Assembly (NCBI GenBank): GCA_963971285.1
Contig: OZ020246.1
Coordinates: forward strand, 8,601,217-8,665,216
Source of the DNA: Astropecten irregularis
Lineage: Eukaryota > Echinodermata > Asteroidea > Paxillosida > Astropectinidae
Reading direction: 5' to 3'
Length of the DNA: 64,000 nucleotides
A model generated the notes under the pieces. It was not told where the DNA came from, made no database searches, and saw only the letters and a list, made by a program, of their open reading frames with translations. This document shows, piece by piece, positions 1 to 12,000 of this stretch (its first letter is position 1; each line of letters opens with the position of its first letter). A program made the position numbers and the translations under genes.

Positions 1-15
1 AGTGATTATGTAACT
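1..15 (+). CDS. 3' end of an upstream alternative bait-boundary exon
   Basis: The first 15 bases read S-D-Y-V-T plus two G's and stop at a GTATGT donor. The exon at 3901-4012 ends with the same residues (different codons) and the same phase before GTAGGT. Both could splice to 6770, whose first base completes a Gly codon. No other exon of a separate gene lies between 16 and 3900, so I read this as a second copy of the bait-boundary exon of the same gene. Only the last 15 bases are visible, which limits confidence. Confidence 0.6.
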
Positions 16-3000
16 GGGTATGTTTATCAAAGTAGCAGTTTTCACAGACTTCACTGACATGAGATAACCGCTGTACATGTATCTCTCTTTTTAAAGGGGG
101 GGATATTTCTAGTGTAGGTTTTAATTAAAGTACATATTTCTTTGACATAATGCATGCACTTGCAATGTGCTGAGCTTAAGTAATTGACATTCTGGATATC
201 ATAGATAGTGGAGTAACATTATCTTACAGGTCTTGGGATTGTTTCTCATTTGAAACTTAATTTTTATGCCCTCGGTGAGATTATTACTCAAACTACACAA
301 ACGAAATGCAGTAATGTGATAAAAAATACACAAATCTTACATAACTGTTACATTCAAAATAGTCATTAACAAGTGAACAAAGAAAAATTGACTGGGAAGT
401 CAAAGAAAAATTTATTTCAAGCTCCAGTCAAATTTTCTTTGTTTATACTTTTCAATGACTTTAAAATTCGGGCAGTTTCCCTTGTGGTTATTCGATGATT
501 ACATTCAAAATAGAACAGAATTTAACACATTATTGCGTTCAAGGGTAATCTTACTGAGAATTGAAATCACACTGATGCAAGTCACCCATAGATTTAGGAC
601 TTTTTAAAAGTTTTAACCACGTAATGCTGTTCGGTGTTTATGATATGTTCTGTATTTGGTCTGTGTTGTACTCTCATCCACTTCAGTAATAAAGTTCCTC
701 TCCCTTCCTGTCTTTCCTTTCAAGCATTATTCCCGAATAGTTTGCCTCCATAGAGCTATATTAAAATTACTGGAGCGCTAGCTCTGCGTTCTCCGTGAGT
801 AGACATTTTGAAGCCGTCTGGGAGCAGTCATTTTGAATTTGAGTGCGTGTCTGTGAAACAAGAACACTATGACTGGAATGCCTTTCGAAGAGAGTTCTCT
901 ATATGCAACGCTCAAGTATGCGCGAACGGTACCTAGCGCGTCTATATGACGCATGCAATCATTGCGTGACTGAAGTGCAGAGCGTGTGCACGCACGGTCC
1001 TAAATAAAACGCGCATTTACCGAGTGTGCGTCGGATTTCGGGCTTATTTGGCTTCGATGACGCACCTGTATAGAACACAACGCAGTATGCAAATGAACGT
1101 ACAAAAAACGTACACAATTGTGTGCACAAACATGGATGCGCCCAGCAGGCATCACTTTCTACACGGAGCTAGCGCTCTAGTAATTTTAATATAGCTCTAT
1201 GTTTGCCTCTAACAAGCCTTGAATTTAATGGAGGCCACGGAGGCCATGGCCTTCGTTGCCCTGGTTCTTGGCCTTCGTGCCCCCTTCAAATGTTTCCATA
1301 GTCATTATAATTTTCCAATGGAAGTGCCCCTTGCAATGGAAAAGTGGCCTTGCCATTTTCAGAACCAAATTCAAGGCCAGCCTTGCTCTAATTCTCTTCT
1401 GTGCAGTATTCCAAACCATTAATGCTTGTTATGGCTGCTAACATTTGAAGTACATGATCAGTGTTGACTGGATGTCTTTCATCACAAGTGCGTGTTCTGC
1501 AGTCTTTCCGTAGTTTAATTTGGCTGGAGTCAGGTTGGCGTAGCGGTTCTTTACTCGCCTTTTACCTCTGGCGGACCGGGTTCAAGTCCGGCTCGGTCCA
1601 CAAGTGGATTGGGTTTTCAGTCCCTACCTGATTCTGTGGGTTTTTACCCAGAATATTACTCTGGGGGTTTTCCTCCCACCTCTAAAACTGTATCTTCTTC
1701 TCGTCATCTTTCCTTAACAGGTCTCATGAGGCTTTCGAGCTACAGTTCCTAGGGCACTTTTGAGGAATCCTTGGTGTCATTACCAGAAATAAATGATAAT
1801 AATAATGTGGAAGGCAGACTTTCATTGAAGTGCGGTATACTTGCCAGACATACACTGGTGTACCAAAGTGTTCAATTACTATCCCAAAGTCTGTTTCTCA
1901 AGGAACTTTTATAGTAAATTCATCTGCTGTGTTGTAATAATTTTTTATCTATTCAAGTTTAAAGGTCATATCATACTTTGGTTTTTATCAAAGAAATACA
2001 GATTCATGGGCAAAAATATCAAGACAGATACAGTAACGGTCATCTGTGAAAAATTTCAGTCCCATACGGTGCCCACTTTTTTAGAAAACAGTGAAAAACA
2101 GCCAGAGTATTTCTCAAGTCTTTTCTCTTTTAATTTTGATCTTTCAAAAGATCAAAAAAGTTTTCGGTCGTTGTTTGACTAATTTCTGGATAAACACCCA
2201 ATTTCAGGCAGCCTAAATTTTAACGGTATGTTTCTACTACCACCATCTTCATTCCATTTAAGTTATATGTAAATCTGTGAACATTTCTGTTTTGGTTTCT
2301 TACCAAAGTATGATACTACCTTTGTCTTGTCTGCATATTAATCTCACCGAAAATTATTCCATTCATATCTTTACCTCTTCGGCTTTTCTTTGTCATTGTT
2401 GCTTTACTAATAAGCCTCCTTACTAATAAATACTTTTGTATCTATGTCACATAAATCTTCAAGACAAATATGGATTTGAATGAAATGCACATTTGGTTTA
2501 CTTTACAGGTTCACATTTATTTGGATCAGTAATGGACAACATTAATTAGTCCATCGGAAACATAGAGCTCCGTGTACAGAGTGATGCCTGCTGGGCGCAT
2601 CCATTTTTGTGCACAAACCTATGGAAAACACAAACTTTTGTACGTTTTTTGTACGTCATTTGCATACATCTGCGTTGTACGTGTTCGATACAGGTGCGTT
2701 ATCAAATCCAAATACGTCCAAAGTTTGACGCACCTCCGGTAAATGCGCGTTTCATTTTGCGTAATGCGCGCACATGCTCTGTACGTCAGTCACACAATGA
2801 TTGCATGCTTCATCAAGACGCACTACTGATACCGTTCGTTCGCGCATACTTGCGCGTTGCATATAGTGTACACTCTTATATAGTGTACACAAGTTTTCTT
2901 GTTTCACAAATATGCACTCAAATTCAAAATGACTGCGTCCAGAACGGCTTCAAAGCGTTTACACACGGTAAATGCGGAGCTAGCGCTCTAGTAATTTTGA

Positions 3001-6000
3001 TATAGCTCTGTGGTCGGAAATGACACTCTGAAATCCAAGTGTGCTGATATGCAGATTTTGTTTTGTAGCGTAGGTTTTACTCAAATGTTCATTTGTGTGA
3101 AGGTTTTCCATTGTACGCATTGTACAGTTTTCATCTTACATTCTGTAATCATTCCTGTTTGCCCAGCATGTCAAAGAATTGAATGAAAAATGTTGTACTA
3201 CTGGTATTTGTTGCCGCAAAAAGAAAAGCCTACGGTTAAAATGTTTAGACATACAGGTATTATTAATTTGGAAGTCCCACTTCAAATTACTCTGTATATA
3301 TATACCCAACAATTTCATACAATTAGTTTGTTCAATCTGAAAATCAGATATAACAAAGGGGATGTGCATCGGATTACGTTGGAAACAAATGTTCATATAC
3401 TGGCATTTACTGGGGTTCAGTTTCATTTTGTTGGAGTCAGACCACTGTTGTAGATGATTGAGCTCACCTTGCATGCTGGAGCTTTCGTTGGGATTGGAAA
3501 AAGTCTGACAAAGTGTCAGATCGTCGACATATTTATAATGTTTTATCTCTAGCTGGTTAGGGACAAAGTCATTAATCATGACTAGGAATGAAATAGGCCC
3601 AATTTTTGTGCCTTGGGGAACTCGGGCATGCAAAGTCTCCCAATTTGACAGAACACCATTGTATCGAACAGCCTGTAAGGCATCTGCACTAGTAAGCAGG
3701 AAGTCATGGGTTCGAATCCCACCTGAGCAAGCATGTGATTTTTTTTCACGTGCTCTCACAAGCACTGAGTATACAGTGCTCATCCATGTCGGTGAAGGGC
3801 AAGCCTAATTTGCATACAGCCTGTAACCGGTTAGATAAGAAACTTCCTATCCAGGGAATTAAGGAAGTTCTAACCCCTAAAGATGATTTCCTTCCAGCAG
3901 GCGTGGCAGATGAGGAAGGTGGTGTCATCATGGAAGTGGCCACACTTCCACAGATGGTTTCTATCCGTAAGGACTTTCCCGAGACATGGTTGTGGTCCGA
4001 CTACGTGACTGGGTAGGTTGTGAGGCTTGCAGTTTTGCCGTGGGCAAAGCCCAGCAAAATGCAGGGCCAATGATCTTCTACCAAACAATGAATTGGGCCT
4101 TTGAAAAAGGAATTCTGCTTTGGAAACGAACCTTATTATTTGTAGAGTGATGAAGAGATGCAGAAACCAGGCACCGGAAATCTGCAGGCGAAATTCATTT
4201 AAAAATCCTCTGGACAACCTGAAACACAGTATATTAGGAACTAAGAAGTGGATGTGTACTCTTGTCACATAATTATGATGTTACTTTAATTCACTCCTAT
4301 TCTTTCATTCAAAATTTACATGATTAAAAAAACATAAAGACCTTTCTTTTGCAACCTCACAGACCAAGTTTTTGCCAACCAGCATGGCGGAAACTATGGC
4401 GAGCCATCAAAGCCAGGCATAAAAAATAACCTTATATTTTACCCAATTTGTACACAACGTTTCATAAACATTAAAAGATATTGCTGAATGTAATGGAAAC
4501 AACACAAGCAATGCTGGTATGTATTTTGTACTGGTATGGAAAGTTTACAAAAACGTTGAAGTTGGTTACGCCGTCTGTCAAGAAGACGAAATGATTTGCA
4601 ACATTTGGCCAACCATGCCAACCACGGGCCAGTGTTTGTAAATAAAAGAAAGGTCTATAGTAATATTCTTTCATTCAAAATTAACATTCATAATAATCCT
4701 ATCATTGTAATGGTAATATATTTGGGATTTTCTTTTTAAATATGTCTGTTTCTGTTTTTTACACTCCATTCCTTAATATATGAAAAGGAATTTTCTACGG
4801 ATTTTGAAAGAAATGCACCATGGAACCTGCATGATTAGAGCGCACCTTTGATGAATGGTTGTTTGTGTTTGTGTTGGTGTAATCACTCCCGCCTCCACCT
4901 CCCCTCTCCCCCCACCCCTTTCTCCCAGCCACAAAAGCTGGGAGAAAGATATTAAAGTAAAGAAAGGTTAAAGATGGGTTAAATTTGCATCAGTGTGACA
5001 TCAATTTCAATAAGGTTTTCCCTTTGTTCCTTACTTACGACTTGTTAAAAATGGAATGTCCTGAAGTAATCTTGAAGGATGCGTCATCATGTTTTAGGAC
5101 TTGAGTTGAATTTGTGCTGTGTGCCTTGCACACTAGCCTTTTATATACTGCCTGGGTCGATTTCACCAAACTCTTTGGGCCTGTTTGTTTCGGTCGAATC
5201 CAGCGGATCCGCATCCCATTTTTCGGATCCACCTCCTATGCAGGGTACGCTAAAATGGGATCCGGATCCGAAGGATTCATGATCCTTTGCGTGAAACAAA
5301 CAGGCCCTTTGTAACTTACTATCAATCGTAGGACTTTTGATGCATTGAAGCCCCTTACTATGGGTTATCATTCGTAAGTCGAGTTGCGATCAATCGCAGG
5401 GCTCCGTGAAATCGACCCCCAAAGTGTTGCATAAATTCACAATTCACAAATTTGCGACTTTTACATGTAATGGAATGGAAAATTGCTTGTCTGCTTTGTG
5501 ACTCCATTTACATTATTTGTGCACGTGGAACACGCTTATTTTGTACACGCCTATGTGGTGGCCTCACCTATGGCAGCCCCCAGTATTAAAGGTCTGGGCG
5601 ATATGCAGTATACACCTAACAGCTCTCCGCACTAATGACGTCACACGAGTGATTTGGCCAGCGCGTGCATGTACAAAATGTCAGACAAACTTCATGCACA
5701 TATGCATGCATGAAGTTTGTCTGACATTCAGTGTGCTATTTGTAGCGCAAGTGCAGAGTGCTATTGCAGTAGCAAATGCATTGAAAATACAAATGCAGCT
5801 CTTGATGTTGCATGCTGTGTGCTAAGGCAAATGCAAGGAATTGTGCAGAATTAAGCTACATGTAGGAAAAGTTTATCTCCAGTATCATGACCATAGTGAC
5901 CATCATCCTGATACAATTATTAAAATGTACAGTACTACTATTTTCATTATTCCACTTGCTCGTTCTACTCGTTCTGAATATCAGACCAATTTACTTAGAT

Positions 6001-9000
6001 TATTTTTTAGATTAGATTAAACCTATAGAAGCAGTGATTTAGTGGCAACCATTAGAAAAACTGGCAATTGATTTCATAGAGCTGCTTAGCACAAAAATAT
6101 GCTAAGCGTGACATTTCTGTCTTAATAAACAACAGCATTAACAACCAAATTTCCAAGTGTTGTGTATCACTTGCAATTGTTCTTTGGTTGTTTTTCGCTG
6201 ACCATGAATAATTGAATATCAAATCAAATTTTCCATGGTGGTTTGTTTTATTGGGCAAGCCATTTTTGTGCTAAGCAATTTTTGGTGCTAAGCAGCTCTA
6301 TGAAATTGGCCCCTGAATTTGTAGTAGTGAATAATTTATGAACATTTCTTGGATGTGAATTTTGATTGCCATTCGGGGTAAAGGTTTACTTGCACTTTAG
6401 GTCTAGGCACAAGTAAGCAGTAAATTGGATTTTTATCAAACCGTTCCTCTCTAGGCAAGTGTGTTTATCTGAGGCCAATTTCACAGACCTACTAGTACTA
6501 GGGACACAAAATTTGAAAGCTCGGAAAATTGACGCTTTGTAGCAGACACAGATTTCCAGTCAAAGTTCCAAGAAATATTTCCTTGCATTTTATGCTTAGC
6601 ATGAATATTTATTATTTGCTTAGTGGAATTTTGCTGCTTATCATATTTGTAACACCATGGCTTTGTTTTTAGATAAGCACATTACTTGCACAGAACAAGC
6701 TTTGTGATATAATGGTGATATTCATACATGAGACATGCTGATTGATGATTTCAATTTATGCCCTTGTAGCAATGATGGCCGCGTCACAGTGGAAACGATC
6801 GTACCTGACACTATCACGACATGGGTAGCAAGTGCATTTTCCATGTCAGCCCAGAATGGCATTGGTGTAGTGGAGAATCCAGCAGAGGTATCAACATGCA
6901 ATATAGGAGACTTTTGGAGAGTCGGTTTTGAGTCAACAGCGCACGCGCAAACCATACTTGCGCAATTGTGAGCATGCGTGTGTTGTATTGCGCGTGCGTG
7001 CCCGTGCGCTGTTGACTGATGACCAACTCTCCAAAAGTCTCCCATTGTTTCCCCAGCCACAGACTTTGTTGAAGAAAATGTTTTGTCAAAAGTACAAATC
7101 ATAGAAACTAGATGATGCACCCGTGCACAAGCCAATGGGAGCTATATCCGTCATGCAGGACGCGGCCATATTTGGGAGGGAAAAAATGAACCTAAACATT
7201 CAAGCGCTTATTAGAACGATCGCGCAAGCCGCGCGTGGTACGCGGTGCCAGCCGTTACGCAGAACGCGATGCATCAGAAACATGATGGAACGCCGTAGTT
7301 ATAATCGGTAGCTTAGATTGTTTGTCATTAATGGGAGACTTTTGGAGAGTCGGTCTGGAGTCAACAGCGCACGCTACGCGCGCATGCTCACAATTGCACA
7401 AGCATGGTTTGCGTGTGCGCTGTTGACTCAAGACCGACTCTCCAAAAGTCTCCCATTCCATTTTAATTTGCCAATTTCATCATTTTATTTGCCGTGTTGT
7501 CATTCCGGTAGCCAATTCCATAATTCAGTTTGTCATTCTGTCATTCTGTTCACAAATTCCAGCATTCAATTTGGCAAATTGAATGATGGAATTACCGAAG
7601 CAAACAATCTAAAGAAGATAGCTACTGCGTTCCATAAAAACGATTTTGAAATACCCTTTACAAATGGCGCTGTGAAAGACGCGTCCACGGGCAGCCAATG
7701 CGTCATCTAGTTTTTTTTATATATATCTATGATACAAATGACAACCTTTTGGCCGGGCTCATGCTCATCAAAAAAAATAACATGAAATTTAAGTAAGGTT
7801 TGAAGTTTTGCATGGTGGAGACACTAGAGAGAGTAAGGCTTGCGGTAACACCATGTATCAAAATCTCTTTTAGAAAGATGTGTGGTCCTGAAAAGGACTG
7901 ATGAGAGTGGATTCTCGACGTTTCGACTAGTGTGCTCTAGTCGTCCTCAGGAGATTTAGGAGGGTGACGTGACTTTACATCCCAGCAGTATCGCAATATT
8001 ATTACATTTGTTTCTTCCTGCCTTTTCTGCGTTTAGGTGAAAGTCTTCAGGAAGTTCTTTGTCTCTCTGAGTTTGCCGTACTCTGTGATCCGTGGGGAGA
8101 AGTTTGTGTTGCTGGCCAGTGTATTCAACTACCATTCCTCACCTGTGCAGGTGCGTACAACTTTGCACAAACTGTTTATTATTTTAAAGGTTGTATCATA
8201 CTTTGGTAAGAGACCAAAACAGAAATGTTCACAGATTTACGTATAACTTACAGGGTATGAAGATGGTGCTGGTAGAAGCACGCTGTTAAAATGTTTTGGC
8301 TTGAAATGGTGTATTTATCCAGAAATATGGAAAACAACGACAGAAAATCTTTTTGTTCTTTTAAATGATCAAAAATAAAAGAGAAAACACTTAAGAAATA
8401 CTGTGGCCGTTTTTTGCTGTTTTCTCAAAAAATGGGCAACGTATTAGACTGAAATTTTCACAGATTACTTTTACTGTATCTTCATTGATATTTGTGCCCA
8501 TGAATCTGTATTTCTGTGACAAAAACCAAAGTATGATATTACCTTTAAGGATTACAAAGCAATTTGTTTGGTTTATGCATAAATCATATGTATTCTTGTT
8601 TTATAATTAATTTTACATTAATGTTGTATTTATTCTATTTTCTTGCTTTTAGGCTACTGTTACTTTAACAGACACAGAGGAATTCCAGGTTTTCAACTAT
8701 GATGAGAACGGCACAGAAAAGTTTGCAAATGGTGATCAGGTAAACATCGACTAGCCCAGAATTAATCAAAATTTGGCCTAATTTCAAAGAGCTACTTTAT
8801 TGCAGGGGACATTGTGAGCATGAAATGGAAACCAAATTGCCAAAGAGGGTTTATCATTTAGCAAAACATGAACTGATACAAGTAATAAACAACACAAGTA
8901 ATAAACTGCTGCAAACTGCTCATCAGCCAAACAATTTAGCCTTTGAGAAATATCCTGCTAGGATCGAAACGCGTCAGACCCTAGTCAGAAAATATAATTG

Positions 9001-12000
9001 AGCGGGAAATATTGCTTGGCAGAAAATGTTGGTGTCTTATGCACCTGACTCCACCAATGGAAGCTTCATTGTCACTCGTAGATTCTCCTGTTTCTTTTGT
9101 TTGATGGAAACTTTGCCTTTCTTTTGCGTTCAACATTCAGGTCCAATCAGTGAAAGTTCCGGCAAATGATGGAAAGACTTTGTACTTTGCCATTCTTCCC
9201 AAGAAGCTTGGTATGATTGACCTCTCAGTTCAAGCAGTTACAGATCTGGCCAGTGATGCTGTGGTTCGTCAGCTTCTTGTTGAGGTAGGTGGCTTGGCAT
9301 GACCCCTATGAAGAGAGACAGATAGACAATTCATTAACACTCCGAGCGTCTATTGTTAAAACCATCGGTTCTTCTTAGAACCACACACACTTACAGAAGA
9401 GATTACACGGTGTCACCGCAAACCTACCTGATTTAGTATCACCATGCATAGCTTTAAAGGTGATATCATACTTTGGTTTTTAACAAGAAATACAGATTCA
9501 TGGGCAAAAATATCAAGACAGATAACAGTCATCTGTGAAAATTTCAGTCCCGTACTGTTCCCACTTTTTGAGAAAACAGTGAAAAACAGCCACAGTATTT
9601 CTTAAGTCTTTTCTCTTTTATATTTGATCTTTTAAAAGATCAAAAAGATTTTCGGTCAAAAAAAGAGCACAAAAACAAAACTCTGTTTTTGATGAGCTAG
9701 ACGTTTATCAAAGCATGCGCTCTTTAATAATGAAAAAAATTATTGATATTCCTTGTATTTATTTGCAGCCTGAGGGTGTACCTACATCGTATTCGGAATC
9801 TGTCTTCGTAGACTTTGGAGCAAGCCAAGATACCCTCATTAAAGACTTCACCTTTGGATTGCCAAAAGATGTTTTGGTGCCAGGATCAGTCAGGTCCCAG
9901 CTGACTTTCACAGGTAGAAATTTGAGTGACTTCCACTGAATTGGAGACTTTGGGGAACCAGTCGTCAAGTCAACAGCGCACACGCACACAATTGTGAGCA
10001 TGCGTGCGTTGTTTTGCGCCTGCGCTGTTGTTCGTGCGCTTGCGCTGTTGACTTGAAGACTGGTTCTCCAAAGTCTCCCATTAAAATATCATTTTTGTTT
10101 ATTCATCTAGAGGTAAAATACAGATTTTGATTGAAATTCGTAGAGTGACTTTATGGAGTGGGCTGTACTCAAGACCTTGTGATCAGTGTTCCAGGCGCGG
10201 TTCTAGAGCCAATATTTTTTTGGGGGGTAGAAGAGCCAAAAGTTTTTAGGGGGGCTAGAAGACCAACATTTTTCGGGGGCTAGACCCTTCACACGTGACG
10301 TCATCTTCTAACATTTGCTTCTGCTGTCTTATTAGGTGTAGAAATGCAACCTATAACCAGACACAGTTCGTTTTTCAAGTAATTGGAGACTTTGGAGAAC
10401 CACAACAGCGCACGCATGCACAAAACTACGCACGCATGCTCACAATTGCGTGCGCTGTTGACTTGAAGACCATTTCTCCAAAGTCTCCCATTGGCATGTA
10501 ATAACTGAAAAGATCCAGTAATTTCCCAATATCCAGCATTTTTTGTTTCTTTCAATTGCATTTTATTTTGGGGGACTAGACAAACAAAAATTGGGGGAGG
10601 GATACAGCCCCCTGTAGCCCCCCCCCCCCATAGAACTGTGCCTGCAGTGTTTCTATTGTGGGATTTTGAGTCTTGTGAGTGTGCATGTTGGTGTCGAGTT
10701 ACACTGGTTTGGCATTATCGCCTGAAATCTAGTTGTAGATCATGAGAACGAGAAATATGACTTGAATGCAAGCCTTTGCTCACAAATCCTGAATCCAAAT
10801 TTGTTTTGGGCATTCTGTTGGGTTTTTTTTTTCAGGCGACATCATGGGTCCCACGATGAGCGGTCTGGACCAATTGCTGAAGTTGCCAAGCGGCTGTGGA
10901 GAGCAAACTATGTTGTCCTTTGCACCGGATGTCTTCATCTATAAGTACTTGCGCGAAACCAACCAGAATAATCCAAGCGTCATGCAGAAAGCAAAGGACT
11001 TCATGATTAAAGGTTTGTAGTTTCTCTGGAGAATTAACCCTTAAACAAAAATCTTAAACAGATGAGTATTTTAGCTCATTAAGGCAGATTATATTAAATG
11101 AAAAAATGCACATTAGTCAATGAGTTTTCACAAAGGATTCCTTTGTCTCTGCTGTAGGATACCAACGAGAGCTGAATTACAAGCATGAAGATCATTCCTT
11201 CAGTGCCTTTGGTAACACCGATCCCTCTGGCAGTACCTGGCTGACGGCATTTGTCGCCAAGAGCTTTAGCCAGGCATCTGGTTATGTCTACATTGAACCT
11301 AACGTGGTAGTGAATGCTGTGAATTGGGTGATTCGCCAACAGACCTCAGACGGGGACTTTCGAGAACCAGGAAGAGTTATTCATTCGGACATGCAGGTAC
11401 GTACGTACTCGGTAGTACATATCCGTTGATATTTGGTGCAACCATGCGGGCTTTCCCATTTCTTTCTTGAATTTCTGGGGTTTTATCCTCTATTTTGGAG
11501 GGAGGGGAGGGAAAAATACAGGGGACCCTAAGTCAGCTTCTTGCCTGTGCTTAATCTAATCCTAGAATTGGCGTTGCAGAAACAGATAAAATGAAAATAA
11601 GGCAGGAATAGCGTTCCGCACTAATGACGTCAAACCACGCGCGGCGCGCACAAATACTTCCACTCGCCCCACGTTTGCATGGCCACGTTGCAATGTTTGT
11701 CTGAGGTTCGGTGCTATTTTTAGTGCAAATGCGCAGCGCTATTTGCTGTTTTGTAAAAGTGATTCGCACATCTATATCGTTCGCACTTCTCGCAATTAAG
11801 GTCTCAATGTTTCTACTTGCCTGCTCTAGACCTCATCAGGAGACCAAGGTCTAGAGCAGGCTAGTCGAAACGTTGAGACCTTAATTGCGAGAAGTGCGAA
11901 CAATATAGAAGTGCGAAAGTACGAACGATTATTACATGGTGTTTCCGCAAACCGATCCCCATACCAATTGTCACCATGCAAAGCCTCAAATCTTTCTTGA

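Larger units (their letters stand above)
16..3900 (+). other. Intron between the two bait-boundary exons
   Basis: No further exon recognised here. It holds a SINE-A tail (421-506), family D element (749-1200), SINE-B (1525-1807), MITE A (1961-2323), a second family D element (2561-3011), and a reverse-transcriptase fragment interrupted by SINE-D (3136-3890). I searched by eye for a third copy of the PETWLW exon and found none. Confidence 0.6.
4013..6769 (+). other. Intron of the CD109-like gene
   Basis: No exon recognised. It contains the nested elements at 5154-5418, family P (5616-5830) and MITE B (6068-6313). The rest looks like unique AT-rich DNA. Confidence 0.5.

Noticed and set aside
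6722..7135. 137-codon minus-strand frame
   Set aside because: Antisense of the real exon 6770-6887 plus foldback C.
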